64,000 nt of DNA from contig AP026073.1 in assembly GCA_024349765.1 (NCBI GenBank), forward strand, positions 1,736,001 through 1,800,000. Direction: 5' to 3'. The DNA is from Streptomyces nigrescens. GTDB taxonomy: Bacteria; Actinomycetota; Actinomycetes; Streptomycetales; Streptomycetaceae. Shown here in pieces: positions 27,399 through 34,369 of the stretch (position 1 is the stretch's first letter; every line of letters begins with the position of its first letter). Below the pieces are notes generated by a model. It had not been told where the DNA came from. It saw nothing but the letters and a program-made list of their open reading frames with translations, and did not search any database. The translations under genes were made by a program, and so were the position numbers.

Positions 27399-28436
27399 CT
27401 ACGCCGCCAGTTCCGTGGCGTACGGCGGTTCCGCGCCCGCTCGGGAACAGGTGATGGCGGCCGCGCGGGCAGCGAAGCGGAGGATGTCCTCCCAGTCCTT
27501 GTCGCCGAGGGCGGCGAGCGCCGCGTACGAGAGCGCGTCATGGGCGTCGAGGCGGTGCAGCAGCGCCGCGTTGACGGTGTCGCCCGCTCCGATGGTGTCG
27601 ACGACGGTGACGCGCTCACCGGGCACGGTCAGTTCGCGGCCGTCCCTCGTCAGCACCGTCAGCCCCGCGCCGCCATGGGTGAGCACGATCGCCGCGGGCC
27701 CCGCGGCCAGCCACTCCCGGGCCGCCGCCAGGACCGCCGCCCGGCCGCCGCCACCGGCACCCGGATCCCCGCCCGTACCGGCACCCGCCGCACCCCCGCC
27801 CGTACCGGAGTCCGGCCCGCCGTCCGCCGTGGTGTCCCGTCCCGCCAGCCACAGCGCGTCCTCCTCCGACAGCTTCAGCAGGGCGACATGCGGCAGCCAG
27901 GAGCGGAAGCGGGCGCGGTAGGCGTCCGGGTCGGGGATCAGCCCCGGACGGACATTCGGGTCGAGGGCGGTGAAGACGCCGCGCGCGGCCTCACGCCGCA
28001 GCAGGGACTCGTAGGCGCTCGCCCCCGGTTCCAGAACCAGCGAGCAGGTGCCCAGCGAGAGCGCGCGGACCGCGGCGGGCAGCTCCGGCGGCAGGTCGAA
28101 GAGCCGGTCGGCGGTGCCGTCGGCGTAGAAGCCGTAGCCCGCCGAACCGTCCGGGCTGATGTCCGCCACCGCCAGCGCGGTCGGCTCGGCACCGCGCTGC
28201 ACCAGCGAGGTGTCCACCCCGCCGCCGCGCAGCCCGTTCAGCAGCGCCTCGCCGAAGCTGTCGGTCGAGACCCGGGAGCAGAACGCGGTGGGCGACCCGA
28301 GCCGCCCCAGTGCGACCGCGGTGTTGTACGGGCCGCCGCCGCGCCGCGGCAGCAGCGCGGGCAACTGGCCGTCCAGGGAAGGGCCTTGGGAGCTGGGCAC
28401 GAGGTCGATGAGCGCCTCGCCGGCGACGACGATCAC
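27399..28436 (-). CDS. PfkB-family carbohydrate kinase (fructokinase-like)
   Basis: A 345-residue ribokinase-superfamily kinase. The N-terminus has VIVVAGEALIDLVPS; the PfkB signature 1 region is RRGGGPYNTAVALGRLGSP, and signature 2 is VVDTIGAGDTVNAALLHRL, containing the catalytic Asp of GAGD near residue 290. An Ala/Gly-rich insertion (GGGAAGAGTGGDPGAGGGG) sits in the middle and is probably a flexible loop. It probably phosphorylates a sugar such as fructose. The GTG start overlaps the LacI stop by 4 bp, so regulator and kinase form an operon. A polyol dehydrogenase on the other side of the operator could supply its ketose substrate. Confidence 0.88.
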   Translation of the reverse strand: MIVVAGEALIDLVPSSQGPSLDGQLPALLPRRGGGPYNTAVALGRLGSPTAFCSRVSTDSFGEALLNGLRGGGVDTSLVQRGAEPTALAVADISPDGSAGYGFYADGTADRLFDLPPELPAAVRALSLGTCSLVLEPGASAYESLLRREAARGVFTALDPNVRPGLIPDPDAYRARFRSWLPHVALLKLSEEDALWLAGRDTTADGGPDSGTGGGAAGAGTGGDPGAGGGGRAAVLAAAREWLAAGPAAIVLTHGGAGLTVLTRDGRELTVPGERVTVVDTIGAGDTVNAALLHRLDAHDALSYAALAALGDKDWEDILRFAARAAAITCSRAGAEPPYATELAA

Positions 28437-29581
28437 GGGGTGGGGTTCCTTTCCTGGGCGGCCTGGGCGGCGGCCGGAACGGCCGGGCGAGCGGCCGGTG
28501 CGGCCTGGTGAGCGGCCTGTCCGGCCGGGGGAGCGGTCCGGCGGGCCGGGGAAGCGGCCGGGCCGGCTCCGTTCGCCGGTCCGGTTCCGGGGCAGCCGCA
28601 CGACGTGCGGTGCACGAAAGTGCAGGGCAGACGGACGGTGCGCGGCGGCCGGCCGGGCTCCTCCAGCCGCTCCAGCAGCAGCCGCACCGCGGTCGCCCCG
28701 ATCTCCTTGCTGGGCTGGGCGATCGCGGTCAGCCGGGGGCTGAAGAGGTCGGCCCAGGAGAAGTCGTCGAAGCAGGCCAGCGCGATGTCGCGGGGGACGT
28801 CGAGGCCCAGGTCGCGCAGCGCGCGGAGGGCGCCGATGGTCATCGCGTTGTTGGCGGTGATCAGCGCGGTGGGCGGTTCGGGCGCGGCGAGCAGCTGGCG
28901 GGTGGCGTCCTCGGCGCCCTCCGCCTCGGAGTTGCCGCCGGCGAGGAGTTCGGGCGCGAAGGGGAGGCCGCGCGAGTGCAGCCCCTCGCGGTAGCCCTGG
29001 ACGCGTTCGGTGGTCGTACTCAGCCCCGGCAGCCCGGCGACCAGGCCGATCCGGGTGTGCCCGGCGTCGGCGAGGTGCTCGACGAGCTGCCGCACCGGGC
29101 CGGTGTTCTCCGCGCACACCTGGTCGTGTTCCGCGCCGACCAGCCGGTCCAGGAAGACGGTGGGCACCTTCCGTCGGGCCAGATAGGCGGCCATCTCGGC
29201 GGGCTCCGCGGACGGCGCGACGATCATGCCGTCCACCCGGCGTTCGTGCAGCAGCTGGACGACCTTGCGCTCGTGCTGCGGGTCGTCGTGCGGGTCGGCG
29301 ATCAGCAGGCTGTAGCCGGCCTGGAGCGCACCGGCCTCGACACCCTGGAGGATCTCGGTGAAGTACGGGTTGCTGATCGCCGACACCGCCAGGCCGATCG
29401 ACCGGGTGCGGGCGGTCACCAGCGAGCGGGCCAGGGTGTTGGGGGTGTAGCCGAGCTCCTCGATGGCGCCGAGCACCGCCGCCCGGGTATCCGGGCGCAC
29501 CGGCCGGGTCCCGTTCAGCACGTGCGAGACCGTGGCGACGGAGACCCCCGCCCGCCGCGCCACATCCATCATCGTCGTCAT
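28433..29581 (-). CDS. LacI-family transcriptional repressor
   Basis: A 382-residue repressor. The LacI helix-turn-helix is at residues 4-30 (MDVARRAGVSVATVSHVLNG), followed by the hinge helix PNTLARSLV and the periplasmic-binding-protein-like core (IGLAVSAISNPYFTEIL; LLIADPHDDPQHERKVV; ALITANNAMTIGALRAL; FDDFSWADLFSPRLTAIAQP). A Pro/Ala/Gln-rich tail of about 40 residues follows the core and is not usual for the family. It is divergent from the polyol-type dehydrogenase and overlaps the kinase gene. It probably binds the palindrome at 29685-29712 and responds to a sugar or polyol. Confidence 0.92.
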   Translation of the reverse strand: MTTMMDVARRAGVSVATVSHVLNGTRPVRPDTRAAVLGAIEELGYTPNTLARSLVTARTRSIGLAVSAISNPYFTEILQGVEAGALQAGYSLLIADPHDDPQHERKVVQLLHERRVDGMIVAPSAEPAEMAAYLARRKVPTVFLDRLVGAEHDQVCAENTGPVRQLVEHLADAGHTRIGLVAGLPGLSTTTERVQGYREGLHSRGLPFAPELLAGGNSEAEGAEDATRQLLAAPEPPTALITANNAMTIGALRALRDLGLDVPRDIALACFDDFSWADLFSPRLTAIAQPSKEIGATAVRLLLERLEEPGRPPRTVRLPCTFVHRTSCGCPGTGPANGAGPAASPARRTAPPAGQAAHQAAPAARPAVPAAAQAAQERNPTP

Positions 29582-29684
29582 CCGGCTCTTCCTCCCCGCG
29601 GGTGCGGCGCCAGGGCGGCGCCCACGGCCGCGCCCGTACGGCCTCGTCCCGCGAGTCCACCACATTACGAGTATCGCCCCCCAA

Positions 29685-29712
29685 ACGTAAACGCTTGCGT
29701 AAGCGTTTACGT
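29685..29712. promoter_or_regulatory. LacI-type operator, perfect palindrome
   Basis: Arms ACGTAAACGCTT and AAGCGTTTACGT flank GCGT. The GTAAACGCTT / AAGCGTTTAC half sites are of the LacI/GalR class. It covers the expected -35 region of the dehydrogenase promoter (-10 TAGGGT at 29731-29736), so binding would block it directly. Confidence 0.85.
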
Positions 29713-29776
29713 CCCGGCTGGATTTTTCTGTAGGGTCCACCCCATCGCACTCGCACGACGTCGTGAGGAGGCGCCG

Positions 29777-30784
29777 ATGCGCGCGCTCTTGGTCACCGCC
29801 CCGGGCGGTCCCGGCGGCTTCGCCGTCACCGAACTGCCCGACCCCCGCCCCGCGCCCGACGAGGTCGTCGTGCGCGTCACCGCCTGCGGGCTGTGCGGTA
29901 CCGACATGCACCTGCTGGGCGGTGAACTCCCGGCCGCGCGCTACCCGTTGGTCCCCGGCCACGAGCTGACCGGCGAGATCGTCGCGGTCGGCGAGGCGGT
30001 CACCGCCCGCCGCCCCGGCGAGCGGGTCGCGGTCGACCCCAACATGCCGTGCGGCGCCTGCCACTACTGCCGGATCGGCCGCGGCAACCTCTGTGCGGAC
30101 TACACCGCGATCGGCGTCACCCGGGCCGGCGGTTTCGCCGAGCTGGTCGCCGTCCCGGAGCGCTGCTGCTACGTCCTGCCCGAGGACCTGTCGGAGGCCG
30201 CGGCGGGCCTCGTCGAGCCGCTGTCCTGCGCGGTGCACGGCCTCAACCGGCTGCCGCGCCGCCCCGGCGAGCACTATCTGATCTACGGCGCGGGCACCAT
30301 GGGCCTGATGATGGCCGCACTCGTCCGGACCGCGGGCGCCGCCTCGGTCTCCGTGGTGGACCTCAACGAGGAGCGGCTGGCGTTCGCCGAGTCCTTCGGG
30401 GTGGACGCGGCGGTGACCGACGCCGGCAAGCTCGGCCGGACACCCGGCTTCGAGGTCGTGGTGGACGCGACCGGCGTCGTCGCCGCCATCGAGGACGGCC
30501 TCGGGCGGGTCCGCCGCGGCGGTACGTTCCTCCAGTTCGGCGTCGCCGACCCGGCCCGGTCGGCGTCCTTCTCGCCGTACCGCGTCTACCACCACGAGAT
30601 CGACATCATCGGCTCGATGGCCGTGCACCACAGCTTCCAGCCGGCCATCGACCTGCTCGCCGGCGGACTCGCCCTCGACCCGCTGGTCAGCGACGTCTAC
30701 GGCCTGGACGGGTTCGGCGAGGCGGTCGCCCGCTTCCGGGCCGGCACCGGCCGCAAGATCCACCTCGCCCCGCAGAAGGGCTGA
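29777..30784 (+). CDS. Zinc-dependent alcohol (polyol/sorbitol-type) dehydrogenase
   Basis: A 335-residue medium-chain dehydrogenase. The catalytic zinc ligands are in ACGLCGTDMH (Cys, about residue 37) and GHELTGEIVAVGE. The structural zinc cysteines are in MPCGACHYCRIGRGNLC. The Rossmann motif is YGAGTMGLMMAALV near residue 175, with VVDLNEERL following. This class oxidises sugar alcohols or threonine-like substrates with NAD. Its position opposite a LacI-PfkB operon, with a palindromic operator between them, suggests polyol-to-ketose oxidation followed by phosphorylation. The ATG has a strong GTGAGGAGG site. Confidence 0.9.
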   Translation: MRALLVTAPGGPGGFAVTELPDPRPAPDEVVVRVTACGLCGTDMHLLGGELPAARYPLVPGHELTGEIVAVGEAVTARRPGERVAVDPNMPCGACHYCRIGRGNLCADYTAIGVTRAGGFAELVAVPERCCYVLPEDLSEAAAGLVEPLSCAVHGLNRLPRRPGEHYLIYGAGTMGLMMAALVRTAGAASVSVVDLNEERLAFAESFGVDAAVTDAGKLGRTPGFEVVVDATGVVAAIEDGLGRVRRGGTFLQFGVADPARSASFSPYRVYHHEIDIIGSMAVHHSFQPAIDLLAGGLALDPLVSDVYGLDGFGEAVARFRAGTGRKIHLAPQKG

Positions 30785-30822
30785 GCGCACGCCCGCACGC
30801 CTCGAGAACGCGCCTGCCGGCG

Positions 30823-30994
30823 TTCCTCTTCGTGCGGCGTCTGCTGCTGCTTCGTGCGGCGGCTGCTGCCCGAGACCAAGGGCCGCAGCCCGGAGGAGAT
30901 CGAGCAGGGGCTGCTGCGGGGCGGCCCGGCCCGGCCGGAAGCGGAGGAAACCGTGCCGGTATCGTCGGGATCCGTCCGCCTCCGAACCGTGTGA
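30823..30994 (+). pseudogene. Remnant C-terminus of an MFS sugar-porter transporter
   Basis: From 30851 the forward frame reads FVRRLLPETKGRSPEEIEQG and then a polar tail to a TGA at 30992. PETKGRS-x-EEIE is the signature that ends sugar-porter family transporters just after the last membrane helix. Only this end is left. A 22-bp tandem duplication (TTCGTGCGGCG repeated at 30829 and 30851) shifts the frame, and no membrane segments remain upstream. A sugar transporter is exactly what the neighbouring kinase/dehydrogenase/LacI locus now lacks. Confidence 0.65.
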
Positions 30995-31008
30995 TCCCTG
31001 GAGCCGTC

Positions 31009-31431
31009 ATGAGCCAGCCCCCCGCCCGCCGGACCGTGCTGCGGGGTGCCGCGCTCGCCGGGGCCGCCGGCTTCGGGCTGACGGCCTGCACGCCCGACGG
31101 CACGGACGACTCGGCGATCCCCGACAAGCCCGTGGCGCTGGGGCCCGCCGTCGACGTCCCGGTCGGCGGCGCCAAGCTCTACCGCGAGGACCGGCTCGTC
31201 GTCTCGCAGCCCGTCAAGGGCACGTACAAGTGCTTCAGCGCCAAGTGCACCCACGCCGGCTGCATCCTGTCCGACGTCGAGAAGAAGGAGGGCAGCTGCC
31301 CCTGCCACGGCAGCCGCTTCGACGTCACCACCGGCAAGGTCGTCCAGGGCCCGGCGTCCGAGCCGCTGCCCGAGGTCCCGGTCAGGGCCGAGCACGGCAA
31401 GCTGATCGCGGGCCCGAGCACGGCGAGCTGA
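31009..31431 (+). CDS. Tat-exported Rieske (2Fe-2S) lipoprotein
   Basis: A 140-residue protein. It has a twin-arginine signal (RRTVLRGAALAG) ending in a lipobox-like LTAC with Cys27, so the mature protein is probably a lipid-anchored exported Rieske protein. The cluster ligands are CTHAGC and CPCHGS, separated by 16 residues, followed by the Rieske Gly/Pro region (GKVVQGPASEPLPEVPV). It may serve electron transfer at the outer membrane face. Its 3' end and stop codon lie inside a 26-bp tandem repeat array, so the C-terminal residues (GPSTAS) have been altered by repeat expansion. Confidence 0.9.
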   Translation: MSQPPARRTVLRGAALAGAAGFGLTACTPDGTDDSAIPDKPVALGPAVDVPVGGAKLYREDRLVVSQPVKGTYKCFSAKCTHAGCILSDVEKKEGSCPCHGSRFDVTTGKVVQGPASEPLPEVPVRAEHGKLIAGPSTAS

Positions 31432-31493
31432 CCGGGGGCCGGAGCACGGCGAGCTGACCGGGGGCGGGACAGGGCGAGCCGACCGCGGGCTGT
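31390..31493. repeat. 26-bp tandem repeat, four copies, crossing the Rieske gene stop
   Basis: Units begin at 31390, 31416, 31442 and 31468 with the core GAGCACGGCGAGCTGACC; copies 1 and 4 are diverged. Because 26 is not a multiple of three, copy 2 is read in another frame and provides the TGA of the Rieske gene. Confidence 0.85.
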
Positions 31494-31498
31494 CCCCA

Positions 31499-31598
31499 GC
31501 CCCACCGGACGCTGCCCTGGTCCGCGATCCCACCCGATGCTGCCCTCATCCCGGATCCCACCCGATGCTGCCCTTATCCCCAATCCCACCCGATCCCC
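31499..31598. repeat. 28-bp tandem repeat, about 3.5 copies, crossing the XRE gene stop
   Basis: Units begin near 31499, 31527, 31555 and 31583 with the core ATCCCACCCGATGCTGCCCT. The array runs into the last codons of the reverse-strand XRE gene, whose C-terminus (GILGIGWDWG) is repeat-encoded. Confidence 0.85.
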
Positions 31599-32512
31599 AG
31601 TATTCCGGGCCGTACGCCCTGCTCGACGAGGTGGACGGCGTGGTACCGGCCGCTGAGCGTCAGCTCCTGCTGGGCGCTGCGCGGGGCGCCCGCCGAGGCC
31701 TGGGCGAAGCGGCGGCAGCGCACCGGCAGCGCCGCCTCGTCGAACCGCACCTGCAGCACGTACTGGCAGCCGGCGAAGCTGAAACCGCGCAGGTACTCGC
31801 TGCTGGGACCGCCGCTGCCGTCCTCGAAGACGTAGCCGAAGACATGGGTGTCGCCCGCCCGCAGCCGGGTGTCGAAGAGCAGCTCGGCGACCACCACACC
31901 GGCCTCGGCGTGCCCGCGCACCCGGCCCAGCCGGCAGTTCTCCCCGGCGTGCACCCGCACCCGGCCCGGCTCGCAGCCCGCCTCACCGCGGTGGATGGCG
32001 ACATAGCGGTCCACGCCGTCCCGGTGGGCCCGGACCACCTGGTGGGACTCCCGCTCGACGAGCTGGCGCTGCGGCCCGATGCGGACCCGTTCGTGGTGGC
32101 CGACGGTGTGCAGCCCGCCGTCCGCGGGCGCCTCCAGCTCGGCGAACAGCCGCTGCAGCGCGTCGGCGGGCGCCACCAGCGAGCGGTACGTGCGGGCGAC
32201 CGGCCGCTCGACCTCCGGGCGGGCACCGCCCTGCGGCACCAGCAGCCGGTGCAGGGACTGCGCGGGCAGCTCCAGGACCTCCTCCAGCGCGCGGACCGCC
32301 CGCAGCGATTCGGGCCGCTGCGGCCGCCGGGCACCCTGCTGCCAGTAGCTCAGGCTGGTCACCCCGATGGTGATGCCGCGCTGGGCGAGCTTGTGCTGGA
32401 CACGGGTGAGGGCCAGCCCCCGGGCGGTGAGCGCGGAGCGCAGGGCGAGATGGAACGGACCGGTCCGCAGGAGCTGGGCCAGCTCGGCCGACTGGGGAGT
32501 GTTCTGTGCCAT
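31574..32512 (-). CDS. XRE-type helix-turn-helix regulator (streptomycete family)
   Basis: A 312-residue protein. An N-terminal helix-turn-helix (FHLALRSALTARGLALTRVQ, then GITIGVTSLSYWQQGARRPQ) is followed by LRAVRALEEVLELPAQSLHRLL. The rest is a beta-rich region with repeated VGHHERVRIG, GDTHVFGYVFEDG and CQYVLQVRFDEAALPV segments that I do not recognise. This N-terminal type occurs in many Streptomyces regulators of secreted proteins. It is divergent from a secreted cysteine protease gene, with GTTCAC-type repeats between them, so the protease is a plausible target. Confidence 0.8.
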   Translation of the reverse strand: MAQNTPQSAELAQLLRTGPFHLALRSALTARGLALTRVQHKLAQRGITIGVTSLSYWQQGARRPQRPESLRAVRALEEVLELPAQSLHRLLVPQGGARPEVERPVARTYRSLVAPADALQRLFAELEAPADGGLHTVGHHERVRIGPQRQLVERESHQVVRAHRDGVDRYVAIHRGEAGCEPGRVRVHAGENCRLGRVRGHAEAGVVVAELLFDTRLRAGDTHVFGYVFEDGSGGPSSEYLRGFSFAGCQYVLQVRFDEAALPVRCRRFAQASAGAPRSAQQELTLSGRYHAVHLVEQGVRPGILGIGWDWG

Positions 32513-32534
32513 GTCCTCTTCCTCCGGCGCGCGG

Positions 32535-32613
32535 GTGAACGTTCACAACCGGATTGCGCGCCGCGTGCTCTCCATGCCTGTTCACTGCAGTACGCCGGGC
32601 ACCGGTCGTTCAC
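32535..32613. promoter_or_regulatory. GTTCAC repeats between the XRE gene and the protease gene
   Basis: A 12-bp palindrome GTGAACGTTCAC (32535-32546) lies 22 bp from the XRE start, and two more GTTCAC half sites follow at 32580-32585 and 32608-32613. They may be binding sites of the XRE protein. GTTCAC is also the core of PhoP direct repeat units in streptomycetes, but the 11-bp spacing of PhoP boxes is not seen. Confidence 0.5.
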
Positions 32614-32749
32614 ATCCGGGCCCGTCCGTCCACACCCCCATGTCACCCCGCATTGAAGCGTGTTGACCTGCCTGCGACAACACCCGATGCTCCTTCGCAA
32701 GCATCCGGATGCGCTCCTCTCCCCCTCACCCCCCATCGGGAGGAACGCC

Positions 32750-33385
32750 ATGCCACGTGCACCCCTGTCCCGCCGGAGATGGCTGTCGGCCGCGGCGCTC
32801 ACCACCGCCGTACTGACCGCCTCCTCCACCGCGACCGCCGCGGCGGCCACCCCGCCCGCCCGCTCGTCGCACCCCACCGCCACGGCCGCCCCCGCGCGCC
32901 CCCTGACCGCCAACCGACTCGACATCTCCATGCAGGCCCAGGAGAAGACCAACTGGTGCTGGGCCGGCTCCGGCAACACCATCGCCTCCTGGTACGGCAG
33001 GAACTACAGCCAGAACCAGTTCTGCAACGCCGCGTTCAACCGCCAGCAGGGCACCACCTGCCCCAACAACCAGGCCACCCTCGGCAACGTGCAGAACGCC
33101 TTCGACTGGATGGGCATCAACTCCGGCACCTACGTGACCGGATGGCTCCGCTTCAGCACCGTCCAGAACGAGATCAACGCCAACCGGCCCGTCGAGACCC
33201 GCATCCAGTGGTCCTCCGGCGGCGGCCACATGCACGTCGTCTACGGCTACGACACCGACAACAACTGGATCTACTGGGGCGACCCCTGGCCCTCCAACTA
33301 CCGTTACAACTGGGGCGATTTCGACAACTACGTCAACGGCAGCTCCTTCTCCTGGACGCACTCCCTCTACCGGATAGGAGCCTGA
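32750..33385 (+). CDS. Secreted papain-like cysteine protease (C70/AvrRpt2-like)
   Basis: A 211-residue protein with a signal peptide (RRR, then a hydrophobic stretch to about residue 32) and an Ala/Pro-rich propeptide-like stretch. The mature part starts with MQAQEKTNWCWAG, giving the catalytic Cys70 in the NWCWA motif of AvrRpt2-type papain-like proteases. GGGHMHVVYGYD supplies the catalytic His (160 or 162), and NNWIYWGDPWP follows as the acid/amide region. Two cysteines in FCNAAFN and GTTCPNN could form a disulfide. ATG 32750 follows GGGAGGAA. The next gene begins 3 bp after its stop, so the two are co-expressed. Confidence 0.85.
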   Translation: MPRAPLSRRRWLSAAALTTAVLTASSTATAAAATPPARSSHPTATAAPARPLTANRLDISMQAQEKTNWCWAGSGNTIASWYGRNYSQNQFCNAAFNRQQGTTCPNNQATLGNVQNAFDWMGINSGTYVTGWLRFSTVQNEINANRPVETRIQWSSGGGHMHVVYGYDTDNNWIYWGDPWPSNYRYNWGDFDNYVNGSSFSWTHSLYRIGA

Positions 33386-33388
33386 GGC

Positions 33389-34267
33389 ATGACGCAGCGC
33401 ACCGCCGCCCCCACCGTCGTCCGCGCCGTCGCCACCGGAGCGCTCGCCACCGCCCTGATCGGCCTCGCGCCGTACGCCGCGGTCGCCGCCCCCGTCCCCG
33501 CGCCGCAGGCACCGGCCCGGGCGAGCCTCACCGCGGCCCACGACGCGGCCACCGACCCCGCGACCCTCACGACCCTGGCCCGCTTCTTCGCCGCCGCCGC
33601 GAAACGCTCCGGCGCGGCGGCCGTGGCGCCCGGCGCCGTACGGCCGCACATCGAGGGCGCCACCGTCCCCGTCTACGCCCTCTCCCCGGACTTCGTCCGC
33701 GGCACCGCCCACGCCCCCGTCGCCCGCCTGGAGTTCCTCGCCAGCAAGGCCGTCGCCGCCGACGGCCGCACCGCCTCGGTGTGGACCGTGCGCCAGGGCC
33801 GCACCTGGAAGGTCGTGAACATCGCCAGCGGCGACGACGAGACCCGCTACACCGCGGCCGGCGCCGCCCGGGACGCGGCCGGCACCGTCTTCCACGAGCC
33901 GCAGATCGACGCCTGGTACCTCCAGCGCGGCGACCGCATCGAGCCGCTGGACGCGGATGCCCGGAAGGCCGTCGGCGCCCACGGCACCACCGTCGCCGCC
34001 TACCGCAAACGGGTGGCGAAGGCCTACGGCGACAAGCTCCCCGGCTCCGCGTACGACAAGCGGGGCGAGGCCGGCGGCTACGGCCCGAAGGCCGCGGAGC
34101 GGGCCGCGCCCGCCGCCGAACCGGCCGCCCGGCAGCCCGCACAGGCCTCCGCGGTACCGGACGGCGGCCTGCCCGTGACCGCCGCCACCACCGCGGCCGG
34201 CGCCGCCGCCCTCCTCGCCCTCGGCCTGTCCACCGCGACCGCCCTGCGCCGGCGCCGCCACCGCTGA
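33389..34267 (+). CDS. Secreted membrane-anchored protein, partner of the cysteine protease
   Basis: A 292-residue protein with a signal peptide (cleavage near AVAA, residue 34), an Ala-rich extracellular domain with VWTVRQGRTWKVVNIASGDDE and FHEPQIDAWYLQRGDRIEPLD, an Ala/Pro-rich stalk, and a C-terminal hydrophobic helix ending RRRRHR. The sequence before the helix is DGGLPVTAATT, close to a sorting signal but without the Gly of LPxTG or LAxTG, so sortase attachment is doubtful. It follows the protease gene by 3 bp. An inhibitor, chaperone or anchoring role for the protease is inference; I recognise no domain. Confidence 0.7.
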   Translation: MTQRTAAPTVVRAVATGALATALIGLAPYAAVAAPVPAPQAPARASLTAAHDAATDPATLTTLARFFAAAAKRSGAAAVAPGAVRPHIEGATVPVYALSPDFVRGTAHAPVARLEFLASKAVAADGRTASVWTVRQGRTWKVVNIASGDDETRYTAAGAARDAAGTVFHEPQIDAWYLQRGDRIEPLDADARKAVGAHGTTVAAYRKRVAKAYGDKLPGSAYDKRGEAGGYGPKAAERAAPAAEPAARQPAQASAVPDGGLPVTAATTAAGAAALLALGLSTATALRRRRHR

Positions 34268-34339
34268 CCAGGGCACCCGGCCGCCTGCCCGCCACCCCCA
34301 CGGCGGGCAGGCACCCCGGCCGCGGTCCGGACACCGTGA

Positions 34340-34362
34340 TTGTCGGTGGCGGTCAGTAGGGT
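34340..34362 (+). promoter_or_regulatory. PafBC / RecA-NDp-type promoter for uvrC, leaderless geometry
   Basis: TTGTCGGTG, 8 nt, TAGGGT, then 7 nt to ATG 34370. It is an exact match to the consensus and nearly identical in layout to the uvrB promoter. It would also drive rapZ, yvcK and whiA, which overlap uvrC. Confidence 0.88.
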
Positions 34363-34369
34363 GGGGTTC

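Noticed and set aside
30829-30872. 22-bp duplication as a mobile-element target site duplication
   Set aside because: The copies are directly adjacent with nothing inserted between them, so slippage within a transporter remnant explains them better.
31390-31598. CRISPR array
   Set aside because: The units are contiguous tandem repeats without unique spacers, and no cas genes are near.
32535-32546. LexA (SOS) box or Rex site at GTGAACGTTCAC
   Set aside because: GAAC and GTTC are directly adjacent; a LexA box needs four bases between them, and a Rex site also has longer spacing.
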